From positions 1-34,453 of the forward strand of contig JAFGPC010000143.1 of NCBI GenBank assembly GCA_016926155.1: a stretch of 34,453 nt of DNA, given 5' to 3'. The position numbers were made by a program, and so were the translations under genes. The notes under the pieces are model-generated. The model saw only the letters and a program-made list of their open reading frames with translations. It made no database searches and was not told where the DNA came from. The stretch is from Sedimentisphaerales bacterium. Its GTDB lineage: Bacteria > Planctomycetota > Phycisphaerae > Sedimentisphaerales > Anaerohalosphaeraceae. Positions 15,529 through 23,900 of the stretch are shown here, in pieces (position 1 is the first letter of the stretch; every line of letters begins with the position of its first letter).

Positions 15529-16476
15529 ATGGACACACAATCCAGGAAAGTCGTGGTAATCGGAACCGGTTCGGTTGGATGTAGTTATGTATATGCGCTC
15601 ATGCAGACAGGACTGGCCAATGAAATTATTCTGCTGGATCGTGACGAGGAGCGGCTTGAGGGGGAAGTTATGGATTTATCTCATGGCTTGCCCTTTACTC
15701 CGCCGGTACAAATCCGAGCTGGGTGTTACACCGATTGCCGCGATGCAAATCTTGTTGTAATTACCGCCGGCACCGGCCAGAAAAACGGAGAATCACGACT
15801 GGATCTGGTACAACGAAATGCCGCCATTGTTCGATCGATTTGTGATCAGGTCGGCGATCAGACCACGGAATGCATAATCGTGATCGTAACCAATCCAGTG
15901 GATATTCTGACGTATCTGGCCAATCGCCATCTCCAATGGCCTCGGGGCCGGATTATAGGCTCCGGAACGGTTTTGGATACGGCCCGCTTCCGCACCATGC
16001 TCAGCCGGCATTGCCAGGTAGATGCAAGAAATATACATGCATACATTCTGGGTGAGCATGGCGATAGCGAGATCGCTGCCTGGAGCATGGCCCATATCGC
16101 CGGTATGAACATCAATAAATATTGCCCGAAATGCCGCAAGTGTGATTATGAAAAGACGCATAACCAACTCGTAGAAGATGTTCGTGACTCGGCCTATCAC
16201 ATTATTGATTATAAAGGCGCTACGTATTATGGGATCGGTCTTTCCCTCGTAAGAATTACCGAAGCCATTCTTCGTAACGAGAACAGCGTATTGACTGTTT
16301 CCACCATGCTTGAGGGGGAATACGGCCTGGATGATATATGTTTAAGCGTTCCCTGTGTCATAGGTCGAAACGGCATAACATCCATTATTGAATCCAACCT
16401 GCCTCAGAAGGAAAAGAACGGATTGCAGGCTTCAGCAGATGTATTACGAAAAATCCTGGACCAGATAAAGACGTGA
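15529..16476 (+). CDS. ldh: L-lactate dehydrogenase (NAD-dependent)
   Basis: 315 residues, the normal length. The Rossmann motif GTGSVGCSYVYALM (about 12-25) binds NAD. Gln84 in GQKNGESRLDLVQRN is the residue that marks lactate dehydrogenase, where malate dehydrogenase has Arg; Arg90 follows in the mobile loop. TNPVDILTY, VLDTARFR (Asp150, Arg153) and GEHGDSE with catalytic His177 are all present. It would interconvert pyruvate and L-lactate in fermentation. Odd point: a CPKCRKC cluster (Cys199, 202, 205) in the loop after the catalytic region. GAAAGGA lies seven bases before the ATG. It stands alone between the pilus terminator and the convergent pilB gene, so it is probably a single-gene unit; no clear promoter was found. 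Confidence 0.93.
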   Translation: MDTQSRKVVVIGTGSVGCSYVYALMQTGLANEIILLDRDEERLEGEVMDLSHGLPFTPPVQIRAGCYTDCRDANLVVITAGTGQKNGESRLDLVQRNAAIVRSICDQVGDQTTECIIVIVTNPVDILTYLANRHLQWPRGRIIGSGTVLDTARFRTMLSRHCQVDARNIHAYILGEHGDSEIAAWSMAHIAGMNINKYCPKCRKCDYEKTHNQLVEDVRDSAYHIIDYKGATYYGIGLSLVRITEAILRNENSVLTVSTMLEGEYGLDDICLSVPCVIGRNGITSIIESNLPQKEKNGLQASADVLRKILDQIKT

Positions 16477-16519
16477 TTTTTAATATAAGGATTGGATCAC
16501 AAGAGTACTGACGACTGTT

Positions 16520-18265
16520 TCAATCTTCGGAAAATGTAACACGGAGCACTTCATCCGCTGAAGTTAAACCCTGCATCACCCGTCGTACTCCGCTGTCGCT
16601 TAGATTTCCATACCCCTTTTCGCGAGCCATGGCACGAATATCCACCTCTCCGGCTCCCTGTGCAATCCGATCCCGCATGTGACGATCTATAGGCAGAAAT
16701 TCAAAGATTGGCACCCGACCACTATATCCGACATTATTGCATTGACTGCAACCCTTGGCCTGATAAATCGTCGTATTCTTGACCTCTTTGGGATCGATAT
16801 GGAGCCGTCGTATAGTGTCCTCATCCAGTTCCATAGGTTCACGACAATGTTCACAAAGTTTACGAAGGAGCCGCTGTGCCAGGATTAGATTCAGGCTGGA
16901 TGCCAACAGATATGGCTCAAGACCCATATAAACAAGCCGGCTGATGGCACTGGGAGCATCATTGGTATGAAACGTGCTCAGGACCAGATGGCCTGTCAAT
17001 GAAGCCTTCATCGCGATTTCCATCGTTTCCTTGTCGCGAATTTCACCCAATAGAATTATATCCGGATCTTGACGCAGGATGGCGCGCAAACAGGAGGCAA
17101 AGGTCAGCTCAATCTCCGACTTAATCTGGGTTTGATTGATTCCACCCAGGCGGTATTCAACCGGATCCTCTACAGTTGTGATATTCTTCTTTGGATCTCG
17201 CAGATAATTCAACGCCGAATAAAGAGTGGTGCTTTTGCCGCTTCCGGTCGGCCCGGTCACAATAATAATGCCATGAGGTTGCTTCAAAATGTTTTTGAAT
17301 TGGTCCAGCAAATGTGGTTCAAAACCCATCTTGTCCAGATTGTGTTCCACGGCGCCGGCATCCAGAATACGCATGACCACCTTTTCGCCATAGATCGTCG
17401 GCAACGTGGAAACACGCACATCAATATCTCGACTGGCAGTCTTGATCTTGAATCGTCCATCCTGCGGAAGACGACGCTCTGCAATATTCATCTCCGAGAG
17501 AATTTTAATTCGCGCTACAACAGCCGACTGCATCTTCCGTGCAGGAGGAACCATATCCTGAAGCATGCCGTCCACCCGCATACGGATACTCGTACTCTTT
17601 TCCTGTGGCTCAATATGGATATCGCTGGCCCGGCTTTTAACGGCATGGCTGAGAAGCAGATCCACAAATCGAATGACCGGAGCATCTTCGGCTTCCGCAA
17701 TGGAACTGGTCTGTTCAAATTCCTCTTCATCCTCTTCCGTGCTGATCTCCAATTCGACCAGGTCTCGCAATTTTTGTTCCTGGACATCCGTGCCGTGATA
17801 AATTACCTCAATGGCTCGTTGAATATCTCGCGCTGTGGCAAGCATAGTGCGAACCGGTCGTTTTAATTTCACAGTAATTGTGTCAATAGCGACAACATTC
17901 AGCGGATCGGCGATGGCAACCAGAACCTTTCCCTGGTCTTCACCGATCGCTACCAGACAGAAGCGGGTGGCGATGGTCTCCGGAATTTGGCGGGCGATCG
18001 GAATATTGATCGTCGATACATCCTCAATCGCAATCGTCTCAATCCTCAGATACTCTCCAAGGGCCGTCGTCACTTCCCGCTCGGTGAGCGTCTCAAGCCG
18101 AACCAGCACTTCACCCAACCGTCCTCCGGTTTTCGCTTGTTCGACGAGTGCAGCATGTAATTTTTCCGGGGAAAGTCTCTGGTTGGCGACCAGCCAATCG
18201 CCAAACAGCGCTCCTTCCTTCACCCTGCCGGCGCTTGTTCTTAAATTTTGTGGTGTTTCCGTCAT
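16520..18265 (-). CDS. pilB: Type IV pilus/type II secretion assembly ATPase (PilB/GspE)
   Basis: 581 residues, the usual size. The N-terminal MshEN/GspE-N domain spans about 20-160. Residues 171-192 are very acidic (STEEDEEEFEQ). The ATPase core has Walker A GPTGSGKST (338-346), the Asp box TTVEDPVEYRLGGINQTQ (363-380), Walker B IILLGEIRD (403-411) and the His box LSTFHTNDAPSAISRL. A tetracysteine metal site is intact: CEHC (471-474) and CSQC (506-509), which separates GspE/PilB extension enzymes from PilT. It powers filament extension with the PilC-like platform protein at 5119-6330. It lies 45 bases after the stop of the hybrid kinase-like gene and is probably cotranscribed. No strong ribosome-binding site precedes the ATG at 18265. 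Confidence 0.95.
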   Translation of the reverse strand: MTETPQNLRTSAGRVKEGALFGDWLVANQRLSPEKLHAALVEQAKTGGRLGEVLVRLETLTEREVTTALGEYLRIETIAIEDVSTINIPIARQIPETIATRFCLVAIGEDQGKVLVAIADPLNVVAIDTITVKLKRPVRTMLATARDIQRAIEVIYHGTDVQEQKLRDLVELEISTEEDEEEFEQTSSIAEAEDAPVIRFVDLLLSHAVKSRASDIHIEPQEKSTSIRMRVDGMLQDMVPPARKMQSAVVARIKILSEMNIAERRLPQDGRFKIKTASRDIDVRVSTLPTIYGEKVVMRILDAGAVEHNLDKMGFEPHLLDQFKNILKQPHGIIIVTGPTGSGKSTTLYSALNYLRDPKKNITTVEDPVEYRLGGINQTQIKSEIELTFASCLRAILRQDPDIILLGEIRDKETMEIAMKASLTGHLVLSTFHTNDAPSAISRLVYMGLEPYLLASSLNLILAQRLLRKLCEHCREPMELDEDTIRRLHIDPKEVKNTTIYQAKGCSQCNNVGYSGRVPIFEFLPIDRHMRDRIAQGAGEVDIRAMAREKGYGNLSDSGVRRVMQGLTSADEVLRVTFSED

Positions 18266-18310
18266 TATGTCTGATTTATATCATGTTATTTGAGAAGCCA
18301 TGAAACAGGT

Positions 18311-19582
18311 TTATTTTGTTGCTTTAACGTCCGAACCAACAGGTTCTGTATCCACCGCAGGTAAAAATTTGCTTATCATTCGATACAAGCTTCGACTGTC
18401 AACCGGCTTGGCCATGAAATCGTCAAAATTCGGATCCGCCTGTATACCGGCGGCGGAAAGGGCTATGATCGGACAAACAAGTCCTTTCTCTCGCATGACA
18501 CGCACGGCTTCATTACCATCCATACGAGGCATTTTTATATCCATCAGGATCAGGTCATACGGCTCATTGGAAATCTTTTCCACGGCCTGAATACCGTCAT
18601 CTGCAACGGAGACTTCCAATCCCATTGCTTCCAGAAGAAGGCTTATCACGGTCTGATTGGAAGGCTGATCTTCAACAAGAAGAATTCTCCCATGGCATCT
18701 TCCAATCCGCGAATCCTTCGTTTTTTCTTCCGGACTCTCTTGTCTAATAACTGGCTCCATAACTCTATTTTCAGGAATGGCTCCTACGGGAATGACGAGA
18801 GTAAAAACGCTGCCCTGGCCGACCTGACTGGACACACCGATTCTCCCCCCCAGCAATCGAACCAACTGATTGGCCACGGCCAGACCGCTATTGACCACCA
18901 GGCCATGACTGAGACTGGCCAGAATACTCTGATTAGCCTCATCACGGCCGGCATACGGTTCAAAAATTGCGGCTACCTTTTCTTCCGGAATCCCTACACC
19001 GCTGTCCTCCACATCAAAACGAATATAGAATTGCCCTTGTGTTTCTTCCATACCGATCCGCATCCTGACATGACCGGAGTCGGTAAATTTAATGGCATTG
19101 CCGGTCAGGTTAATCAAGCATTGCCGTAACCGTATCGGATCGGTTCGAATATTACCGGGAAGCTGACTGATAAGTTCAATTCGAAAATCCAGTCCTTTTT
19201 CCATGGCGGAAGGAACCATCAAAGACTCAATCTCCTCCAGAATTGGACCGAGCGAACAATCCGTTTTTTCGATCCGGAGCTGTCCGCTTTCTATTTTCGA
19301 AAGGTCCAGCACATCATTCACCAAAGCCGCCAGACCTTGCCCGGAGTTGAATATTTCGATCACATATTCCCGCTGTGAGTCGGTCAGTTCTTCTTGTCGG
19401 AGTAAATCACTAAAACCCACGATCGCATTGGTAAGAGTACGAATCTGATACGCCATATTATCTATGAACCGACTCTTCGATTCAATGATTGCATCCTTTT
19501 CTTCGCTGGTCTGTACTTCTCCCGGTTTTTGTACGCCCGGAAGTGGAGAAAGCAAAATTTCTTCGACACTCTTTAGCTGCAT
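18311..19582 (-). CDS. Hybrid histidine kinase-like protein with degenerate H-box and intact receiver domain
   Basis: 423 residues from the ATG at 19582, with AGGAG upstream; no membrane segment, so cytoplasmic. A HisKA-like dimerisation domain (about 30-100) contains MAYQIRTL where MSHEIRTP is normal: the phospho-accepting His is Tyr45 (codon at 19450-19448), the next Glu is Gln and the Pro is Leu. The ATPase domain keeps the N-box (LINLTGNAIKFT) and G1 box (VEDSGVGIP), but the G2 lid is altered (VNSGLAVANQL instead of GTGLGLAI). The C-terminal receiver (298-410) is intact, with acidic pair Glu304/Asp305, phospho-acceptor Asp348 in LILMDIKMPRMDG, Ser376 and Lys392. It probably does not autophosphorylate on His. 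It could act as a receiver-gated regulator or scaffold for another kinase. It lies directly upstream of pilB. Confidence 0.85.
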   Translation of the reverse strand: MQLKSVEEILLSPLPGVQKPGEVQTSEEKDAIIESKSRFIDNMAYQIRTLTNAIVGFSDLLRQEELTDSQREYVIEIFNSGQGLAALVNDVLDLSKIESGQLRIEKTDCSLGPILEEIESLMVPSAMEKGLDFRIELISQLPGNIRTDPIRLRQCLINLTGNAIKFTDSGHVRMRIGMEETQGQFYIRFDVEDSGVGIPEEKVAAIFEPYAGRDEANQSILASLSHGLVVNSGLAVANQLVRLLGGRIGVSSQVGQGSVFTLVIPVGAIPENRVMEPVIRQESPEEKTKDSRIGRCHGRILLVEDQPSNQTVISLLLEAMGLEVSVADDGIQAVEKISNEPYDLILMDIKMPRMDGNEAVRVMREKGLVCPIIALSAAGIQADPNFDDFMAKPVDSRSLYRMISKFLPAVDTEPVGSDVKATK

Positions 19583-19712
19583 TATAATACTCCTGTCATC
19601 TTTGCATCGCCACCCATGCACTCTACATCCAGACCAAAGGCGATGGCTACTATGCACTGTACTCTCTGTTTCGGTGATTTAGCAAAGCAACTTTTCTTCG
19701 AAACAGGAAAGG

Positions 19713-19741
19713 TTGATTTTGATCGACTTTTTTGATATTAT
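19713..19741 (+). promoter_or_regulatory. Sigma70-like promoter for the C39-like peptidase gene
   Basis: TTGATT (19713-19718), a 17-base spacer and TATTAT (19736-19741) match the -35 and -10 consensus at four and five of six positions. The start would be near 19748, about 50 bases before the ATG at 19799. Confidence 0.5.
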
Positions 19742-19798
19742 AGGTCAGTAGACGAATCCGACCGAAGGACTGTTTTCCAGGGAAAAGGGGCTGACCGT

Positions 19799-20629
19799 AT
19801 GATACAGCCTTTGCACGAAACAATGGGAATTGTATTTCTTACCGGAATCGGTATCTTTACCGGACGTATTCTCTGGAATAAACCAAAGTATTGGATTCTG
19901 GGATACATCTTACCTCTCGCGATTCTGGCTTTCCTTCTGGCCGGAAGAATTTCTTTTTTATCGGACCTGCTTCCCGTTCTCCATAGAATTAGTATGAGTC
20001 GGATGCGATATGTATTTCTTACCCTCGCAATCACGATCGGCCTGATGACTCCCTTACCACGATTACCTCACCGTTTCGAGAAAGTTCTCCTTTCTTTTGT
20101 CCTTCTGGCGTTTGTGGGCTATTTCTGCATCCTGCCCTTTTTATACCCCGTATTGCTTGAACGCCGGCTTCACAATATGAATCCAAGGATTGATGTGGAT
20201 GGCATCTGTCGTCAAAGCCAAGGATATACATGTGGTCCCGCTGCCGCCGCGACCGCTCTTCGCATCATGGGATATCCCGCTACCGAAGCGGAATTGGCTG
20301 TCCTGGGGCGAAGCAGCCCCATTACTGGTACGCTCGCACAAACCCTTTCCCGGGTGATCGATATAAAATATACAGACCAGGGTTTACAGTGCAATTATGA
20401 GCATTTGGGAACCATCGAACAATTAGCCAGGCGCGGAATTGCTCTGGTTGTTTTACGGGAAGGGCTTTTAATCGATCACTGTGTCACTGTACTTCAAGTC
20501 AACGACTCACAGGTGGTACTCGCCGATCCGGAACGCGGGATTAATATTCTATCCCACGCCGATTTTTATCGGTCCTGGAAGGGGTGGGCCATTACATTCC
20601 GTTCCACAGAATCACTCCGGCCGATCTAA
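19799..20629 (+). CDS. Membrane-anchored C39-like cysteine peptidase
   Basis: 276 residues. The first 120 hold three to four membrane segments (about 10-22, 31-49, 70-84, 96-119). The C-terminal domain (about 130-270) has the papain-like C39 pattern: Gln139 and Cys145 in RQSQGYTCGPAAAATALRIMG, His227 in LIDHCVTVLQV and Asp243 in VLADPERG, so the Gln-Cys-His-Asp set is complete. Peptidases of this fold remove double-Gly leader peptides or cut other small exported proteins. Here no ABC domain is fused and no bacteriocin or leader-peptide gene is next to it, so the substrate is unknown. Which side of the membrane the catalytic domain faces is not certain. It is divergent from the kinase-pilB pair and has its own likely promoter. 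Confidence 0.78.
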   Translation: MIQPLHETMGIVFLTGIGIFTGRILWNKPKYWILGYILPLAILAFLLAGRISFLSDLLPVLHRISMSRMRYVFLTLAITIGLMTPLPRLPHRFEKVLLSFVLLAFVGYFCILPFLYPVLLERRLHNMNPRIDVDGICRQSQGYTCGPAAAATALRIMGYPATEAELAVLGRSSPITGTLAQTLSRVIDIKYTDQGLQCNYEHLGTIEQLARRGIALVVLREGLLIDHCVTVLQVNDSQVVLADPERGINILSHADFYRSWKGWAITFRSTESLRPI

Positions 20630-20633
20630 GAGA

Positions 20634-20672
20634 AAGAGCCGCGGGCAAGAAGACCCGCAGCTTGTTGCTCTT
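20634..20672 (+). terminator. Possible hairpin at the 3' end of the C39-like peptidase gene
   Basis: AAGAGC (20634-20639) pairs with GCTCTT (20667-20672), and inside it GCGGG (20641-20645) pairs with CCCGC (20654-20658). The run after it is only mildly T-rich. It lies between two convergent genes and may terminate or stabilise the plus-strand transcript. Confidence 0.3.
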
Positions 20673-20686
20673 CTATGAACACCGGA

Positions 20687-20944
20687 TTATTTTACTGTGT
20701 TTTCTGAAGGAAAACCATAATTATACCATTTTGGTTTTTCAACATAAACCAGACTTGAATCCGGCTCCAGCGAACGTTTTTCCGTAACCCAGACCTGCCC
20801 GGTTTCCGTGTCGATAATCCAGGCAATGGTGCTGGAACCGGACAACTGATACCGCCCTGAAGAAAATTCAGCCGCCCCTAAAAGAAGCGTTAGACATATA
20901 CCCAGAAGGAGTCCCGTTAACAGACTGTTCCAATTCAATTTCAT
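20687..20944 (-). CDS. Small exported or membrane-anchored protein of unknown function
   Basis: 85 residues from the ATG at 20944; GGAG lies six bases upstream of that codon, better than the ATG at 20956. The N-terminus (LNWNSLLTGLLLGICLTLLLGAAEF) is a signal peptide or membrane anchor. The remainder has a strand-rich pattern, GRYQLSGSSTIAWIIDTETGQVWVTEK, then a Pro/Tyr-containing tail. I do not recognise the family. The gene starts 25 bases after the stop of the DUF1080-ThuA fusion and is probably the third gene of that operon, so it may serve the same exported pathway. Confidence 0.7.
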   Translation of the reverse strand: MKLNWNSLLTGLLLGICLTLLLGAAEFSSGRYQLSGSSTIAWIIDTETGQVWVTEKRSLEPDSSLVYVEKPKWYNYGFPSENTVK

Positions 20945-20969
20945 TTCATGCTCCATCTTTTAAAAAGTA

Positions 20970-23900
20970 CTACTCCACGTCAACCATCAGTTCATGAATC
21001 GACCAATACCAGCTATCGGATGAACCCAATTGCACAATTTTAATGAAACGGGTTCGGATTGGATGTTCGAACCGAATTTTTGTTATCGGTTCGCCGTCAC
21101 CTCCGATAAGAACAGGCTTTCCCCAATTACCCCCGTCAAAAGAAACATACACCTCATATCCTCTGGGAAAATCATTGGCCGAATCTGTCGTATCCAGGAT
21201 CAGTCCCTTCACAGATGCCTCTATACCCAGATCCAGAACAAACCAGTCACCCGGCTTCATAGTCCGGCCGGTATCCCAACGAGTGCTTTTATTGTTGTCC
21301 AAAGCCAGATTTGCTTTATCACTATTCAAGGATGCACTGGCTTTGCGGCTCCGATTGACCAATGCTTGCTTGATTTTATCGGCTGCAAGTTTGGCTTCGT
21401 TCGCTAATCCGGGCTCGTTTGCTGCCTCCTGGGCCATTTTGAGGGCTTCTTCACAGGGATACTTAGGTAGAGTCGCCAATACCATACGCTTTTCATCCGT
21501 TCGTCTTGCGGCTTGCATGGCAAGTTCCAGCAGTGTAATGGTATCTACAGAACCGCGATTAGCTGGAACACCCAGAAGATTGATATATCCCCGCAAAGCC
21601 AGAACATGATTAACCGAATCAGTCTCATTTCGAGCCAGGCTAAGTAAATCCTCCAAAGGTGCAGGATCCGGCCATTCGGCCATGGCACGAATAGCAGCCC
21701 GTTTGATCTCCGCATTATTGGTTTTCAATTGAGAACGAACCGCGGTAAGGGATTCCGTACCTCCAATACGAGACAGCAATCCCAGAAGCGATATTGTAAT
21801 GTCTCCATTGGCGCTGGTCATAGCGGACAGAATCGGAGCAGGATCAACTGAACCATTTCGTGCGATTACGGAAGAAATGGCACGCTCCAAAGCCCCACGA
21901 TCCGAACTTATCGTTGAAACAACCAATAATTGCACCATGGCAGGTACTTGGTCCGGACCGGCCAATTCACCAATCGCCTTGACGGAAACGGTACGAACTT
22001 GCGGATCGGAATCCGATGCAGTCTTCAGGAGAACAGGCAGTACTTCTGATGCACGACGATCTATTACAGCCTGAATCGCCGCCTGTCTCGTTAAGGATTC
22101 GGATCGACTTTGAATCAGGGTGATCAATGCTTTCGTGATTCCCTCACCCGAAAGCTGCGCCAGGCTCGCCTTAGCGATTTTAGCAGTATTGTCTTGTCCC
22201 CCTGCAGCTTTTGCCAGCAAAGGCACACTGGAGGCGTCTCCTAAAACCGCCAGGGATCGAAGAGCCGCTGAGCGGACTTCGGTATTGGGATGATCCACCA
22301 TTCTGGAAATGGAAACAGCGGCAACTTTGTCACCGCGAGTCTCCAAAGCACTGATCAGGAGAACCTGCCCGGATGCATCGAGACCATCTAATTCCCGAGC
22401 AAGAGCCGACGTGATGGCAGAGCCGGAAATTTCTGCAATACACTTCCCCGCCGCCCGCTGCAGAGCAAGATCGTCACTTTTCAGCAACGCAATAATATAT
22501 GACGCAGCACGATCCTGCTCGGCCTGAATGAGGCCTTTATAAGCAGCAATCTGAATCCAGACATTTTTCTCTTCAGCCATTTTTTTGTAAATGCGAGCCG
22601 CCTCATAGTTGCGATCCTGTTTGAGCATCTGATCGGCACACATTAAAAGCGAATTCTGACAAAGTATCTCCAATTCGCTGCCTACCTGGGTATAGGAAAG
22701 AACACGAATCGCCTCTTGCCCACCAATCCGCCCCAGGGCACTGATCGCCGCGGCGGCAAGGGCCTGATTGTCGCTGCGAACCAGTTTGGCAATCTCAACC
22801 ACAGCATCTCGATCTCCACGTTGCCCAAGCGATCCGACAATGCCGATCTTCAACTCATCCGACACTTTGGGTAAGGCTCGGCGCATAGCCGCTGCCGATT
22901 CAGGTGCTGTAAGATCCTGTAAAGCATAGCGGGCCATGTGAGACATTTCCTCTTCGCCCAGCAACGTTTCCAGAACCGGTACGCATTGGGCCGACCCGAC
23001 TCGTCGAAGCATACGACAAACGAATTGCTTGCCGGCAAATGTTGTTTTAGATGAAGCGAGGGCTTTGAGCAGTCTGGTTTCGATCATCCCAAAACCAGTC
23101 GGTGATACGTTGCGAATGTATTCCTCAATTGCCGCCAGACCGGCCCGACTTTTACCGACGTCATATTCCTCGATCACACTGAAATCCATACTGATCGCAG
23201 AACGCACACTGGTTTTTTCAGGCGTCGGAAAATCGGCTGGTACATCCAATAGCGTCACACGCCCCGTAGCGGCCCATTCCGTACCCCGCTGCAGGGTTAC
23301 AATGAAACCGACACATTTCATCTGTTCGGCAGCATGTCCCAGGACGGTATGAAAAATACGTCCCTTGCCGTATCGAACCGTAAACATCACCGGTTCATCT
23401 CGCCCTGTTCCTCCAACACTCGGCTCCTGCTTTGCCGTCGCCAGCAGAGTCATATTCTTGGCCGGACCTCTCAAGCGACTGTACAGTTCATCTTTCACAT
23501 GCATCCACTCATCCGGCAGTCCGGCTGTTATCGCATGATCCCGATTTCGGTGCACAACCAGCCAATCCGTCTGCCGGCCGTGAGCGCCCCCGCCGCCCGG
23601 CGAATCATCACGAATCAGTTTTCCGTCTTTCCAATACACATAGGGACCGCTTTTTTCATTTCTTCCACCCCAGCCTCCAAGAGCAATCATTTCATTCCAG
23701 GCGATCCAGTTGGGAAATGCGTTATCGGCTGCATGAACAACGACCAGGCCTCCACCGTTTTCCATATACTTGACCAGCGCCTCTTTCGTTACCTGCGGCC
23801 ATTCGTCTCCCGTATAGTTGGAGACCACCACATCATACTTGGAAAAATTCGGCTTGAAGTTATCCATAAGCTGCCCACCGGGCGGTGATGTTGCCACATC

